Assembly: GCA_031265875.1 (NCBI GenBank)
Contig: JAISCA010000025.1
Span: 1-56,588, forward strand
Length of the DNA stretch: 56,588 nt
Source of the DNA: Propionibacteriaceae bacterium
GTDB lineage: Bacteria; Actinomycetota; Actinomycetes; Propionibacteriales; Propionibacteriaceae
Reading direction: 5' to 3'
The notes beneath the pieces were generated by a model. It was not told the origin of the DNA. It searched no databases and was given only the letters and a program-made list of their open reading frames with translations. Made by a program: the position numbers and the translations under genes. The first letter of the stretch is position 1; each line of letters opens with the position of its first letter. This document shows positions 32,905-43,730 of this stretch, in pieces.

Positions 32905-34527
32905 TCAGTTGTGCACCGAACGCAGGAAGGTGGAGGACTGGGCCAAGAGATCGGCCAGGGGGCCGGGGACCAGGCCGAAGGCGAGCGAGCCGATCACCGT
33001 CACGGTCAGGACCACGGCGGTGGCCGGGCCGGGCAACTTGACCTCGACCTGGTCCGAGGCCGGACGCGAGAAGAGCAGGACCAAGACCCGGACGTAGACG
33101 TAGACCGCCACCACGGCGGCTAGGACGGCGACCAAGACCAGCCACCAATAACCGCCCCGCCAAGCCACCGAGAAAACGGCCAGCTTGCCGGTGAAACCAG
33201 CCGTCAGCGGGATGCCGGCCAAGCTCAGCAGGCAGACCAGCATGACCAAGCCGAACCAAGGGTGGCGCCGGCCCAAACCGGCCCAGGCGGACAGCTCGGT
33301 GACCTCGCGGCCCTGGCTCTGGACCAAGGTGACAGCGGCGAAGCAGCCGATGGTGGCCAGACCGTAAGCCATGAGATAGAAACCGGCCGAGGCGACCGTG
33401 CCCAGCTGATCGGCCGCCAGGCCGGACTGGACGGTCAAAGCCCCGGCCAATCCGGTCAAGAGGAAACCGGCGTGGGCGATCGAGGAATAGGCCAGCAGAC
33501 GCTTGATGTTGGACTGGACGATGCCGAGGACCGGGCCGACCAACATGGTCACGACGGCGACGCCGGCGATGATGGGCTGCCAGGTCCAGCGGGCCGCGCC
33601 CAGGGCGACGAAGAGCAGGCGGAGCAAGGCGGCGACGGCGGCGATCTTGGTGCAGACGGCCATGAAGGCGGTGACCGGGGTGGGGGCGCCTTGATAGGTG
33701 TCGGGGGCCCAGGAATGGAAGGGGACGGCCCCGATCTTGAACAGCAACCCGACCAAAACCAGGCCCAAGCCGGCCCAGAGCAAGCGGTCGGCGGCGGCAC
33801 CCTGATCGTAACGCAAGGCGATCAGATCGAAGTCGAAGGAGCCGGCGTAAGCGAACAGGAGGGCGCAGCCGAAGAGGAAGATGGCCGAGGCGGCGGCCCC
33901 GAGCAGGAAGTACTTGAGGGCGGCTTCCTGCGAGGCCAGGCGGCGATGGCGGGCCAAGGCGGCCAGGACGTAGAGAGGCAGGGACAGGACTTCCAAGGCC
34001 ACGAACAGCAACAACAGGTCGTTGGCGGCGACGAAGAGCATCATGCCGGAGAGGGAGAAGAGGGCCAAGGGGAAGACCTCGGCGTGCTCCAGGGAGGCCT
34101 GATCGGCCTCGGCCTCGGCTTGGGAGCCGGGGATGGCGGCGGCCATGGGGGCGAAAGCGTTACGGCCGGCGTAGACCCGGCGCTCGGCCATCAGACAGAC
34201 GGCCAAGAGGGCGAAGAGGACCAGCATGAGCCAGAAGACCTGGGTCGGGCCGTCCACCATGACCGAACCGACCGGTTGATCGGGGCCGATCGGATCGACC
34301 ACCGCCAGGGAGTCCGAACCCCAGCCGGAGACGATGGCGGCGCCGGAGGCGACCAAGGCCACCAGAGCCAAGCCGACCTGGACCTCATGGCGCCAGGTCC
34401 GCCGCACGAAAGCCTCGACCACGACGCCGAGGCAGGCCGCCGCGATGACGATGAGGAAGGGCAACAAGCGGACGTAATCGATGGTCGGAGGGGTGAACTC
34501 CAACAGGGGCAGAACGGCGGCGGTCAT
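32905..34527 (-). CDS. nuoN: NADH-quinone oxidoreductase subunit N
   Basis: 540 aa, a polytopic antiporter-like proton channel of the complex I membrane arm, about 14 helices. PFHSWAPDTYQGAPTPVTAF is the NuoN/proton_antipo signature. ATG 34527 follows the nuoM TAG with no gap. The N-terminal loop after the third helix (about 130-145) is a charged, lineage-specific stretch (SQAEAEADQASLEHAE). Confidence 0.95.
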   Translation of the reverse strand: MTAAVLPLLEFTPPTIDYVRLLPFLIVIAAACLGVVVEAFVRRTWRHEVQVGLALVALVASGAAIVSGWGSDSLAVVDPIGPDQPVGSVMVDGPTQVFWLMLVLFALLAVCLMAERRVYAGRNAFAPMAAAIPGSQAEAEADQASLEHAEVFPLALFSLSGMMLFVAANDLLLLFVALEVLSLPLYVLAALARHRRLASQEAALKYFLLGAAASAIFLFGCALLFAYAGSFDFDLIALRYDQGAAADRLLWAGLGLVLVGLLFKIGAVPFHSWAPDTYQGAPTPVTAFMAVCTKIAAVAALLRLLFVALGAARWTWQPIIAGVAVVTMLVGPVLGIVQSNIKRLLAYSSIAHAGFLLTGLAGALTVQSGLAADQLGTVASAGFYLMAYGLATIGCFAAVTLVQSQGREVTELSAWAGLGRRHPWFGLVMLVCLLSLAGIPLTAGFTGKLAVFSVAWRGGYWWLVLVAVLAAVVAVYVYVRVLVLLFSRPASDQVEVKLPGPATAVVLTVTVIGSLAFGLVPGPLADLLAQSSTFLRSVHN

Positions 34528-36093
34528 CTAGTTGACTCCCTTCACGATGGGGGCCAGGTCGGTCACACCGGCCTCGGTCATGATCGTCTGACTAGTCGGT
34601 TCGATCAGGTCGAGGGCCGGACGGGGAAAGAAACCGAGGGCCAAGATGGCGAAGAGCAGTGGGATGACAGCCAGGCGCTCCCGGGCGGACAGGTCGGCGG
34701 TGAAATGCTGAGCGGTCTGATCGGTCACCGGACCGGTCATCAAGCGCTGGTAGGTCCAGAGGATGTAAAGGGCGGCCAAGACGGTGCCCAGAGCGGCCAG
34801 GACGGCCACGACGTTGAAGCGGGCCCAGACCCCGGCCATGACCATGAACTCGGACACGAAACTAGAGGTGCCGGGCAGGGCCAAACCGCCCAGACCGGCC
34901 AAGAGGGTGAAACCGGCCAAGACCGGGGCGACCTTGGCCACACCGCCGAAGGCCGAGACCTCGGCCGAGCCCCGCTGGCGGACCATGTACCCGATCAGGA
35001 GGAAGAGGGCGCCGGTGGACAGGCCGTGGTTGACCATGTAGAAGATCGAACCGGTCAAAGAGGCGGTGGTGAGGGTGAAGAGGCCCAGCACCATGAAACC
35101 GAAGTGGCTGATCGAGGTGAAGGCGACCAGGCGCATGAGGTCCTTCTGACCGAGCGCGGCGAAGGCGCCGTAAAGGATCGAGAGGACGGCCAAGCCGATG
35201 ATGACCGGGGTGGCCCAGCGGGCCTCCTGGGGGAAGAGGACGAGGCAGAAACGGACCATGCCGAAGGTGCCCAATTTGTCCAGCACGCCGACCATGAGAG
35301 CGGCCCCGCCGCCGGTCGACTGGGCGGCCGCCTGGGGCAGCCAGGTGTGGCCGGGCACCATCGGGGCCTTGAGAGCGAAGGCGACGAAGAAACCGATGAA
35401 GACGACCTGGGACAAGGTCGAGCCGCCTAAGTCGAGGTCGGCTAATTCGGTCAGGCTCATGGTCAGCGAGCCGCCCTGGGCGGCCAGCGCCCCGGTGCCG
35501 ACCAGGGCGAAGAGCATGACCAAGCCGCCGGCCAAGCCGAAGAGGAGGAACTTGACGGCGGCGGCCGAGCGCTTGACCGGATCGGACCCGAAACCTGCGA
35601 TCAAGAAGTACATCGGGATCAGGGAGGCCTCGAAGAAGACGTAGAAGAGGATGGCGTCCTCGGCCAGGAAGACGAACAAGGAGCAGGACTCGACCAGCAG
35701 GACCAAGGCCGAGAAAGCTCTGGCCGAGCCCCGGCCCGAGCCCGGCCCATCAGCCTCAGCGGCCTCAGCGGCTCCGGCGGAGCCGGTCCCGGTGCGCCAC
35801 TCGGCGATCAGGATCAAGGGGACCAAGACGACCGTGAGCAAGACCATGGCCAGGCCCATGCCGTCCAAACTGAGCGAGTAGGCGGCGCCCAGCGGGGCCA
35901 ACCAGGTCACCCGCTCGGCCAGGGCGGCGGCCCCGTCGGCGGCCTGCAGCCAGGCCACGCCGGCTCCCAGAGCCAAGGTGACGAGGGCCGTGATCAGACC
36001 GACCAGGCGACCCGACCAAACCTTGACCAACCCGATCAGGACGGCGCCGAGCAAGGGCAGGACCGCCAGGGCGGTCAACCAAGGAAACGTCAT
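34528..36093 (-). CDS. nuoM: NADH-quinone oxidoreductase subunit M
   Basis: 521 aa, antiporter-like proton-pumping subunit. The conserved region reads FVAFALKAPMVPGHTWLPQA, with the essential Lys and His environment. Start ATG 36093 has GAGAGGAGG upstream. An Ala/Gly/Ser-rich insert (SAGAAEAAEADGPGSGRGSA, about 95-115) lies in a loop after the third helix and is unusual for the family. Confidence 0.95.
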   Translation of the reverse strand: MTFPWLTALAVLPLLGAVLIGLVKVWSGRLVGLITALVTLALGAGVAWLQAADGAAALAERVTWLAPLGAAYSLSLDGMGLAMVLLTVVLVPLILIAEWRTGTGSAGAAEAAEADGPGSGRGSARAFSALVLLVESCSLFVFLAEDAILFYVFFEASLIPMYFLIAGFGSDPVKRSAAAVKFLLFGLAGGLVMLFALVGTGALAAQGGSLTMSLTELADLDLGGSTLSQVVFIGFFVAFALKAPMVPGHTWLPQAAAQSTGGGAALMVGVLDKLGTFGMVRFCLVLFPQEARWATPVIIGLAVLSILYGAFAALGQKDLMRLVAFTSISHFGFMVLGLFTLTTASLTGSIFYMVNHGLSTGALFLLIGYMVRQRGSAEVSAFGGVAKVAPVLAGFTLLAGLGGLALPGTSSFVSEFMVMAGVWARFNVVAVLAALGTVLAALYILWTYQRLMTGPVTDQTAQHFTADLSARERLAVIPLLFAILALGFFPRPALDLIEPTSQTIMTEAGVTDLAPIVKGVN

Positions 36094-36105
36094 GGCATCC
36101 TCCTC

Positions 36106-38016
36106 TCAGACCAGCTGGCCCAAGATCAGGGCCACACCGACGGCCAGCAGGCCGATCAGCATGGTCAGGCCGTAACTACGGACGTAGCCGTTCTGCAGCC
36201 GCCCCAACTGGCGGCCGACCGACTGGGTCAAATGGGCCGAGCCCTCCACCGCGCCGTCGACGGCGCGCTGATCGACCAAGGCCACGGCCTGAGCCAAGCC
36301 CAAGCCGGGACGGACCAGAGCGGCGTCGTAGAGGGAGTCGACGTAGAGGTCGCGCCGGCCCCAGCGGGTCAGCGGCGAGACGGCGGTCGGAGCCTGGTCC
36401 GGGACCGGCCGACGGCCGAAGAGCAGCCAGCCCAAGGCCACTCCGGCCGCCACCACGGCCAAGGTGGCCCAGCCGATGGGAGTGAAATGAGGCGCCCAAG
36501 AGGCGTTCTCCGGAGCCAAGGCGCCGATGGGGGCCAGCCAGCGGCCGATCCAGCCGTTCAAGACCATGCCGCCGCCGAAGGAGCCCAGAGCGAGCAGGAC
36601 CAGCGGGATCCACATGGTGGCGGGCGACTCGTGGGGATGGACGCCGGGGCGCCAGCGCGACTGGCCGAAGAAGGTCAGCGCCATCAAGCGGGTCATGTAG
36701 AAGGCGGTCACGCCGGCCCCGATCAAAGCCAGCAGACCGAGCGCTGGCTGATGCTCGAAGGCGGCCTCGATGATGTGGTCCTTGGAGTAGAAGCCGGAGA
36801 AGAAGGGGAAGCCGATGATGGCGAGATAACCGGCGGCGAAGGTGACGAAGGTGATGGGCAAGGCCCGGCGCAGGGCCCCGTAATGACGCATGTCGACGTC
36901 GTCGCCGGTGGCGTGCATGACGGACCCGGCCCCCAAGAACATGTTGGCCTTGAAGAAACCATGGGTCAGCAGGTGGAAGATGGCGAAGGCGTAACCGGCC
37001 GGGCCGATGCCGGCGGCCAGCATCATGTAGCCGATCTGGCTCATGGTCGAGCCGGCCAGGACCTTCTTGATGTCGTCCTTGGCGCAGCCGATCCAGGCGC
37101 CGACCAGCAAGGTGACGGTGCCGACGATGGCGACGGCTAACTGAGCGGCCGGGGCCTGGGCGTAGATGGCCCCGGAGCGGACCACCAGGTAGACGCCGGC
37201 CGTCACCATGGTGGCGGCGTGGATCAGAGCCGAGACCGGAGTGGGACCCTCCATGGCGTCCAACAACCAGGTCTGCAAGGGCACCTGGGCCGACTTGCCG
37301 CAGGCTCCGAGCAGGAGCAGGAAGCCGAGCAGACCGGCCCAGAAGGAGGTCAACTGGTCGGCCCCGGCGTTGACCGAGCTGAAGGAGGAGGAGCCGAACA
37401 TGGCCAGCATGGTGAAGATGGCGATGATCAGACCGAGGTCGCCGACCCGGTTGACGATGAAGGCCTTCTTGCCGGCGGCGGCGGCCGAGGGCCGCTCCTG
37501 CCAGAAGGAGATGAGCAGGAAGGAGGCCAGGCCGACGCCCTCCCAGCCCACGAACAAGACGAGGTAATTGTCGGCCAGGACCAGGATCAGCATGGCCGCC
37601 ACGAAGAGGTTGAGGTAGGCGAAGAAACGCCGCCGGTTGGGGTCGTGGGCCATGTAGCCGAGGGAATAGAGGTGGATGAGAGAGCCGACGCCCGTGACCA
37701 AGAGAACGAAGACCATGGACAGCGGATCGAGCAGGAGGGAGACCGAGATCTGCCAGGCGGACGAGGCGATCCAGGTGTAGACCGGCACGACGATGGCGCG
37801 CTGGTCGGGGGTCACGGCCAACAGGTCGATGAAATAGGCCAAGGCCAAGCCGAAGCTGGCGATGGGGGCCAAGGTGGCGAGGAAGTGGCCCCAAGAGTCA
37901 GTCCGCTTGCCGCCGACCAGGAGCAGGGCGGCCACCCCGAGAGGCAAGGCGATGAGGAGCCAGGCGTAGACCTGCAAGCCAGTGGCCGGGGTCGGCGTCA
38001 GCGCGAAGACAGTCAT
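36106..38016 (-). CDS. nuoL: NADH-quinone oxidoreductase subunit L
   Basis: 636 aa, distal proton-pumping subunit with the long C-terminal lateral helix. Signature [19 protein letters not shown] and [22 protein letters not shown] 38016 (MTVFALTP) is chosen over an upstream in-frame start because GAGAGG precedes it and the extra 20 residues overlap nuoK without sense. It lies 10 bp after the nuoK stop. Confidence 0.95.
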   Translation of the reverse strand: MTVFALTPTPATGLQVYAWLLIALPLGVAALLLVGGKRTDSWGHFLATLAPIASFGLALAYFIDLLAVTPDQRAIVVPVYTWIASSAWQISVSLLLDPLSMVFVLLVTGVGSLIHLYSLGYMAHDPNRRRFFAYLNLFVAAMLILVLADNYLVLFVGWEGVGLASFLLISFWQERPSAAAAGKKAFIVNRVGDLGLIIAIFTMLAMFGSSSFSSVNAGADQLTSFWAGLLGFLLLLGACGKSAQVPLQTWLLDAMEGPTPVSALIHAATMVTAGVYLVVRSGAIYAQAPAAQLAVAIVGTVTLLVGAWIGCAKDDIKKVLAGSTMSQIGYMMLAAGIGPAGYAFAIFHLLTHGFFKANMFLGAGSVMHATGDDVDMRHYGALRRALPITFVTFAAGYLAIIGFPFFSGFYSKDHIIEAAFEHQPALGLLALIGAGVTAFYMTRLMALTFFGQSRWRPGVHPHESPATMWIPLVLLALGSFGGGMVLNGWIGRWLAPIGALAPENASWAPHFTPIGWATLAVVAAGVALGWLLFGRRPVPDQAPTAVSPLTRWGRRDLYVDSLYDAALVRPGLGLAQAVALVDQRAVDGAVEGSAHLTQSVGRQLGRLQNGYVRSYGLTMLIGLLAVGVALILGQLV

Positions 38017-38026
38017 GGCGGCCCTC

Positions 38027-38323
38027 TCAGCCCTTGAGCAGGATCTCGTTGTCGACCGAGGTCGAACGGCGGGCACGGAAGATGGTGACGATGATGGACA
38101 GGCCGATCACGACTTCGGCCGCCGCCACCACCATGACGAAGAAGGCCGCCACCTGGCCGTCCAAGACGCCGTGGACATGGCTCATCGAGACCAGGACCAG
38201 GTTGGAGGCGTTGAGCATCAACTCGATGGACATGAAGATGATGAGAGCGTTGCGCCGGATCAAGAAGCCGACCAAGCCGACGCTGAACAAGATGACGGCC
38301 AAGACCAGATAGAGATCAGTCAT
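38027..38323 (-). CDS. nuoK: NADH-quinone oxidoreductase subunit K
   Basis: 98 aa with three membrane helices. Starts [20 protein letters not shown]. The conserved Glu in [13 protein letters not shown] and the second Glu in [13 protein letters not shown], both needed for proton transfer in NuoK, are present. ATG 38323 overlaps the nuoJ coding end by 8 bases. Confidence 0.95.
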   Translation of the reverse strand: MTDLYLVLAVILFSVGLVGFLIRRNALIIFMSIELMLNASNLVLVSMSHVHGVLDGQVAAFFVMVVAAAEVVIGLSIIVTIFRARRSTSVDNEILLKG

Positions 38324-39395
38324 CTGAGCCTCCCTCCTGGTCGGGCCCGGCTGGGTCCGGGCTGAGCGGGCTGTCCGGAGTGAGCGGAGGGTCCGGGACG
38401 GTGGGACTGGCCGGGGTGGCGGGGTCCTCGGCTGAACCATCGGTCAGGTCCTCGGCGGAGTCCTCGGCTGGGCCTGGGCGCGGGTCCTCGGCGGCGTCCT
38501 CGGCCGGATCGTCGACTAGGTCCTCGGCTAGATCGTCATCCGAGTCGTCTGAGTCCTCGGAGTCGACCGGACCGGAGCCCGGACGGCCCTCGATGGCGGC
38601 CAGGGTCTGGGCCAGGGGCAAGGCCAGCTGACTCGGATCGGCCACCTGGACCCGGCTGGCGACGGTGTCCGAGATCGACTCCGGGGCGACGGAGCCATCC
38701 GGCAGGAGAGCCGGCGTGGCGACCGAGTTATGCCGGGCGAAGACGCCGGAGGACGGCTTGGCCCCCGGGTGGACGCCCTGCTCGGCGTAGGCCTCGACCC
38801 GGCGGCGCAGACGCAGCGACTGATCCGGCTTGGGCTTCAGCCGCTTGGGGTGGGCCAAGACCATGGCGGCCACGGCGGCCGTGATGAGCAAGGCGGCGGT
38901 GGCCTCGAAGGCGACGACGTAACGATGGAAGACCAGTTGGGCCAGACCCTCGACGTTGCCGCCGGCGACGGCGGTGGCGTCGGCCAAGCCGACCGCGGGG
39001 GCGGTGACGGCCTGGCCCACGGCCAAGGCCAACAGGACGACCAGACCGACCCCGGCCAGGCAGGCGGCCAGGCGGTGGCCCCGCAGAGTGTCGACCAAGG
39101 CTTCCCGGGAGGAGACGCCGACCAGCATGATGACGAAGAGGAAGAGCATCAAGACGGCGCCGGTGTAGACGATGATCTGGACGGCGAAGAGGAAGCCGGC
39201 CTCCAAGGAGGCGTAGATGACGGCCAGGGCCAACATGACCAAGGCCAAGCTGAGCGCGGAGTAAACCGGCTTGCTGGAGGTGACGACGCCGATGGCGCCG
39301 GCGATGGCGGCCACGGCGCAGACCCAGAAGGTGACCTCGACGCCGGTCAGCAGGGGCGTCAGACCGAGGCCGGTCAAACTGGTCAGGCCGGTCAT
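38316..39395 (-). CDS. nuoJ: NADH-quinone oxidoreductase subunit J with long acidic tail
   Basis: 359 aa. ATG 39395 has GAGGAGG seven bases upstream and overlaps the nuoI stop (ATGA). Five helices cover about 1-170, including [20 protein letters not shown]. The remaining half is soluble; the last ~85 residues are extremely acidic ([19 protein letters not shown], then AED/PAED repeats and [10 protein letters not shown]). Typical NuoJ is 170-280 aa, so this tail is a lineage-specific extension. The tail DNA is a degenerate tandem repeat of TCCTCGGC-like units (about 38420-38560). Confidence 0.95.
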   Translation of the reverse strand: MTGLTSLTGLGLTPLLTGVEVTFWVCAVAAIAGAIGVVTSSKPVYSALSLALVMLALAVIYASLEAGFLFAVQIIVYTGAVLMLFLFVIMLVGVSSREALVDTLRGHRLAACLAGVGLVVLLALAVGQAVTAPAVGLADATAVAGGNVEGLAQLVFHRYVVAFEATAALLITAAVAAMVLAHPKRLKPKPDQSLRLRRRVEAYAEQGVHPGAKPSSGVFARHNSVATPALLPDGSVAPESISDTVASRVQVADPSQLALPLAQTLAAIEGRPGSGPVDSEDSDDSDDDLAEDLVDDPAEDAAEDPRPGPAEDSAEDLTDGSAEDPATPASPTVPDPPLTPDSPLSPDPAGPDQEGGSDD

Positions 39396-39949
39396 GCCGT
39401 CGCCTCCTCGGACATTGACCAAGTTCTATTGTCAGCTTGGCCGGAGTCGGGCAGACCGAGGAAGTAATCCCGCTCATCGTCGCCCAAGCGGCGGGGATGG
39501 GGCGGCGCCTCCATGCCCTCCAGCAGAGGGGCCAAGAGTTCTTCCTTGGTGTAGATCAGACTGGCGCGCGAAGAGTTGGCCAGCTTGAACTCGTTGGTCA
39601 TGGTCAAGGCCCGGGTCGGACAGGCCTCGATGCACATGCCGCAGAAGATGCAGCGCAGGTAGTTGATCTCATAGACCCGGCCGTAGCGGGGGCCGGGCGA
39701 GTGACGCTCGGCCTCGGTGTTGGCGCCGGCCTCGACGTAGATGGCGTCGGCCGGGCAGGCCCAGGCGCACAACTCGCAGCCGACGCACTTCTCCAGGCCG
39801 TCCGGCCAACGGTTGAGCTGATGGCGGCCGTGGTACCGCGGCGCCGTCACCTTCTCCTGGCCCTTGCGCGGATAACCCTGGGTGAAAGGCTTGCGGAACA
39901 TCGTGGCGAAGGTGATGCCGAAACCCTTCCAGGCGTCTAGGAAGCCCAT
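39392..39949 (-). CDS. nuoI: NADH-quinone oxidoreductase subunit I
   Basis: 185 aa, ferredoxin-like subunit carrying two [4Fe-4S] clusters (N6a, N6b). Ligand sets are complete: C55-C58-C61-C65 ([11 protein letters not shown]) and C100-C103-C106-C110 ([11 protein letters not shown]). It links NuoG electrons to NuoB. Two bases separate it from nuoH. Confidence 0.96.
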   Translation of the reverse strand: MGFLDAWKGFGITFATMFRKPFTQGYPRKGQEKVTAPRYHGRHQLNRWPDGLEKCVGCELCAWACPADAIYVEAGANTEAERHSPGPRYGRVYEINYLRCIFCGMCIEACPTRALTMTNEFKLANSSRASLIYTKEELLAPLLEGMEAPPHPRRLGDDERDYFLGLPDSGQADNRTWSMSEEATA

Positions 39950-39951
39950 GC

Positions 39952-41337
39952 TCAGACTCCTTCCCGGGCGGCTGAGGCGGCGGGGGCGGCGGACTGGTCG
40001 CTGCCCGTGAAGACTGGGTCACCGGCCACCACGTCGGCCAACTCCGGCAGGAGCTGGCCCGGCATGGGCGGCACAGGGTAGCCGCCGGCGAAGGGGTCGA
40101 AGTCTTCGGTGTCGACGAACGGCACCCGCGAGACCTCGGATCTGACCTGCGGGGCTTCCGGTTTGCGGCCGAGGAAGAGGGAGACCAGCAGCACCACGAT
40201 CAAGAGGCCGGCCAAGATCAGGATCAGCTGACTGGAGAACCAATCCCGCTGGCGGGCCACCGAGACGAAGGCGATCAAGACGATCCAAACCAAGGAGATC
40301 GGTATCAGCCAGCGCCAGCCCAGGTCCATGAATTGGTCGTAGCGGAAACGGGGCAGGGTGCCCCGGAGCCAGACGAAGACGAACATGCAGACCAAGACCT
40401 TGGCGATGAACCAGACCGGACCCATCCAGCCGGAGTCCAAGACCTCGATCCGAGACAGCGGCCAAGGGGCGTGGTAGCCGCCCAGGAAGAGGGTCGTGGC
40501 CATGCCCGAGACGGTCGCCATGTTGATGTACTCGGCCAGGAAGTAGATGGCGTAACGGAAGCCGGAGTAGTCGGTGCAATAACCCGAGACCAGTTCCTGC
40601 TCGCACTCGACCAAGTCGAAGGGGGCCCGGTTGGTCTCGGCCACGATGGAGATGAAGTAGACCACGAAGCTGGGCAGCAGCAAGAGGGCGTACCAGCCCG
40701 GCAGCCCCAGGCCGGGCAGGACCGACATCGGCTCGGCTTGAGCCGCCACAATGTCGGCCGTCGACATGGAGCGGGCGTAGAGGAAGACCGAGACCAAGGA
40801 CAGGCCCATGGCGACCTCGTAGGAGATCATCTGGGCGGTCGAGCGGATGCCGCCCAAGATCGAATAGGGGGAGGTCGAGCTCCAGCCGGCCAGGACGATG
40901 CCGTAGATGCCGACCGAGGCGACCGACAGGACGAAGAGGACGCCCATCGGCAGATCGGTCAACTGCAAGTGCGTCTTGACGCCGAAGATCGAGACCTCCC
41001 CGCCCAAGGGGATGACGGACCAGGCCGTGAAAGCGGCCGTGCCGGACAGGATGGGGGCCAGCGAGAAGAGCCACTTATCCGCTCCCTGAGGCCTGAAATC
41101 CTCTTTGACTAGGCACTTCATGCCGTCGCCGAGGGCTTGGCCGAGACCGAGCGGGCCGTTCATGACCGGCCCCAGACGCTGCTGCATCTTGCCCACCACA
41201 CGCCGCTCGAACCAGACGTTGAAGATGGTGAAGGTGAGCAGGAAGACGAACATGACGACGACCTTGATGAGGATGATCCACCAAGGGTCAGTGCCGAAGA
41301 CGGCTGATTCCAGGACGGTCGGACCGTGCTCGAACAT
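39952..41337 (-). CDS. nuoH: NADH-quinone oxidoreductase subunit H
   Basis: 461 aa, membrane subunit lining the quinone channel. Conserved loops are present: [19 protein letters not shown] and [20 protein letters not shown]. Start ATG 41337 overlaps the nuoG TGA by one base and has a strong AGGAGGTGAT; the GTG just before it is an alternative. After the canonical eight helices there is an extra helix and a soluble tail with [13 protein letters not shown], an extension typical of actinobacterial NuoH. Confidence 0.96.
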   Translation of the reverse strand: MFEHGPTVLESAVFGTDPWWIILIKVVVMFVFLLTFTIFNVWFERRVVGKMQQRLGPVMNGPLGLGQALGDGMKCLVKEDFRPQGADKWLFSLAPILSGTAAFTAWSVIPLGGEVSIFGVKTHLQLTDLPMGVLFVLSVASVGIYGIVLAGWSSTSPYSILGGIRSTAQMISYEVAMGLSLVSVFLYARSMSTADIVAAQAEPMSVLPGLGLPGWYALLLLPSFVVYFISIVAETNRAPFDLVECEQELVSGYCTDYSGFRYAIYFLAEYINMATVSGMATTLFLGGYHAPWPLSRIEVLDSGWMGPVWFIAKVLVCMFVFVWLRGTLPRFRYDQFMDLGWRWLIPISLVWIVLIAFVSVARQRDWFSSQLILILAGLLIVVLLVSLFLGRKPEAPQVRSEVSRVPFVDTEDFDPFAGGYPVPPMPGQLLPELADVVAGDPVFTGSDQSAAPAASAAREGV

Positions 41338-43730
41338 CACCGATCACCTCCTGAGCTGACGCTGACTAGACCGCCGGGGGTCAAACCGCAGGCGGCCAGG
41401 GAACGGCCCGGAGCCCGCCAAGGGGCCCACAGCACGCCCTCGACCAGACTGGAGTCGAGCACGAGGTCGAAGCGGGCCGAGCCGGCCGGACCGCTCAACT
41501 CGATCTGGGGGGCCTGAGCCAAACCGAGCCGGGCGGCGGTGGCCGGAGCCAAGCGGGCGGCCACCGGACGGGCGCTGGCGGCTAGTTGGTCGGCCCGGTC
41601 GAGCCGTCGCGAGTCGTCGATCAGCTCACGCCAAGTGGCCAGCCGCAAGTCGGCCTCGGCCGCCGCCGGAGCGGACGGGGCGGCGGGGACGGCCGGAGCC
41701 GGCGAACGGGGGCCGGTCCAAGCCGGCAGTCCCACCCAGGCGGCGGCCGCGCCGGCGGCGTCGCGCCAGCCCAGGTCGGAGCCCAAGGCGTCGGACAGGA
41801 CGGCCAGCAACCTGATCTCGGTCAAGCCCGAGCGGGGCCGATCGATGACTTGGGCGACCGGACGGGAGCGCTGCTCCCAGTCGATGAAGGAGCCGCTGGT
41901 CTCCTCCAGCAGGCCGACCGGCAAGACCACGTCGGCCAGCTCGGCCACGGCCGAGCGGCGCTGTTCCAAGCTGAGCACGAAATCGGCCCGGGCCAGGGCC
42001 TGGGCGGCCAGAGCCGGATCGGGCAGATCGGCCAGCTCCAAGCCGGCCAGGACCAGAGCGGAGAGTCGACCGTCCAGAACGGCTTGGAATTGCTCGGCGG
42101 CGGAACGGCCGGGCCGCTCGGGCCAAGTCTCGACTCCCCAAGACTTCGTCAATTGGTCCCGGGCCTGAGCGTCGGCCAGAGGACGGCCGCCCGGCAGCAG
42201 ACCGGGCAGCAGACCGGCCGCCAGGGCGGCCAACTCACCGGCCCGGCGCGGGATCCAAGCCCAAGCGGCGCCACTGGCTCGCGTGACCGTCAGCAGCGCG
42301 GTCAGGGCGCCCGGCGCGGTGGCCAAGCGCTCGCCGGCCAGGATGACGGTGTCGGAGTCCAAGCCGTCCAAGCCAGCCAAGCCGGCGGCCTCGGCCCCGG
42401 GCGCGGTGGCGATGAGCTGAGCCGACAATTTACGGGCCCCCGGCGACAGCCAGGGCGCCATGGTCTGGACCTGGAGGCCGTGCTGGGCGACCGCCTGGCG
42501 CAGCCGCAGGAAGACGATGGGCGACTCGTCCTCGGGCTCGAAACCGACCAGGACGACCCGGCGGGCGCGCTCCAGGTCGGCGTAAGAGACGGCCTCGTCC
42601 GGGGAACGGCCGGCCACGGCGGCGGCCAGGAACTGGGCCTCCTCCTCCGACTGGGGACGGGCCCGGAAATCGATGTCGTCGCTGCCCAGGACGGCGCGGG
42701 CGAAGCGGGCGTAGCTGAGAGCTGTCTCCAGCGTCAGCCGGCCGCCGGTCTGCAGGCCGACCCGGCCCTGGGACCGGCTCAAGCCCGCCACCACGGCGTC
42801 GATGGCGTCCGGCCAGGAGGCCGGCTGCAGTTGACCGTCGCGGCGCACCAGCGGCCGGATCAAACGGTCGTCGCCGCGAGCGGAGAGGAAGGCGAAACGG
42901 CCGACGTCGCAGCTCCACTCCTGGTTGACGGAGGGGTCCTGGCCGGCTTGACGGCGCTTGACGTCGTAATGTCGCTGATCGACCCGGAGCTGGCAACCGG
43001 CGGCGCAGTGCTCGCAGGTGGTGACGGTCGAGACCAGGTCGAAGGGACGGGCGGAGAAGCGGTAGGCCTGGCTGGTGAGGGCGCCGACCGGGCAAATTTG
43101 GACCACATTGCCAGAGAAATACGAATTGTAAGGGGCGTCCGACCAGGCGCCGACCTGCTGCTTGGCCCCCCGTTCGAGCAAGCCGATCAAGGGATCGCCC
43201 GAGATCTGCTCGGAGAAACGGGTGCAACGGGCGCACAACACGCAACGCTCCCGGTCCAGCAGCAACTGGGGCGACAGCTCGATGGGCTTGACGTAGGTGC
43301 GCTTGACCCCGTCATACCTCGACTGGCCCGGCCCGTGCTCCAGGGCCTGGTTCTGCAAGGGGCACTCGCCGCCCTTGTCGCAGATCGGGCAGTCCAAGGG
43401 GTGGTTGATCAGCATCAGCTCCAAGACGTCGCGCTGGGCTTGGGCCGCCTGGGTCGAAGTCTGCTGGCTCTTGACCTGCATCCCGTCCGCCACCGTCATC
43501 GTGCAAGACGGCTGCGGCTTGGGGAAACCCCGGCCATTGCCGGCGTCGGGAATCTCGACCAGACACTGCCGGCAGGCCCCGACCGGCTCCAGCAGAGGGT
43601 GGTCGCAGAAACGCGGGATGGCCACGCCGGCTAGCTCGGCGGCCCGGATGATCAAGGTGCCCTTAGGCACCGACACCTCGACCCCGTCGATGGTGACCGT
43701 GACCAAATTGTCAGCGGGGGCGACGCTCAT
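41337..43730 (-). CDS. nuoG: NADH-quinone oxidoreductase subunit G
   Basis: 797 aa, the largest hydrophilic subunit. Iron-sulphur ligands are visible: [2Fe-2S] C42/C53/C56/C76; [4Fe-4S] H110/C114/C117/C123; [4Fe-4S] C163/C166/C169/C213; and the extra N7 set C239/C242/C246/C274, which many complex I enzymes have lost. The C-terminal half is molybdopterin-oxidoreductase-like without cofactor function. An Ala/Pro-rich stretch (SPAPAVPAAPSAPAAAE) lies near 680. ATGA overlap with nuoF. Confidence 0.96.
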   Translation of the reverse strand: MSVAPADNLVTVTIDGVEVSVPKGTLIIRAAELAGVAIPRFCDHPLLEPVGACRQCLVEIPDAGNGRGFPKPQPSCTMTVADGMQVKSQQTSTQAAQAQRDVLELMLINHPLDCPICDKGGECPLQNQALEHGPGQSRYDGVKRTYVKPIELSPQLLLDRERCVLCARCTRFSEQISGDPLIGLLERGAKQQVGAWSDAPYNSYFSGNVVQICPVGALTSQAYRFSARPFDLVSTVTTCEHCAAGCQLRVDQRHYDVKRRQAGQDPSVNQEWSCDVGRFAFLSARGDDRLIRPLVRRDGQLQPASWPDAIDAVVAGLSRSQGRVGLQTGGRLTLETALSYARFARAVLGSDDIDFRARPQSEEEAQFLAAAVAGRSPDEAVSYADLERARRVVLVGFEPEDESPIVFLRLRQAVAQHGLQVQTMAPWLSPGARKLSAQLIATAPGAEAAGLAGLDGLDSDTVILAGERLATAPGALTALLTVTRASGAAWAWIPRRAGELAALAAGLLPGLLPGGRPLADAQARDQLTKSWGVETWPERPGRSAAEQFQAVLDGRLSALVLAGLELADLPDPALAAQALARADFVLSLEQRRSAVAELADVVLPVGLLEETSGSFIDWEQRSRPVAQVIDRPRSGLTEIRLLAVLSDALGSDLGWRDAAGAAAAWVGLPAWTGPRSPAPAVPAAPSAPAAAEADLRLATWRELIDDSRRLDRADQLAASARPVAARLAPATAARLGLAQAPQIELSGPAGSARFDLVLDSSLVEGVLWAPWRAPGRSLAACGLTPGGLVSVSSGGDR

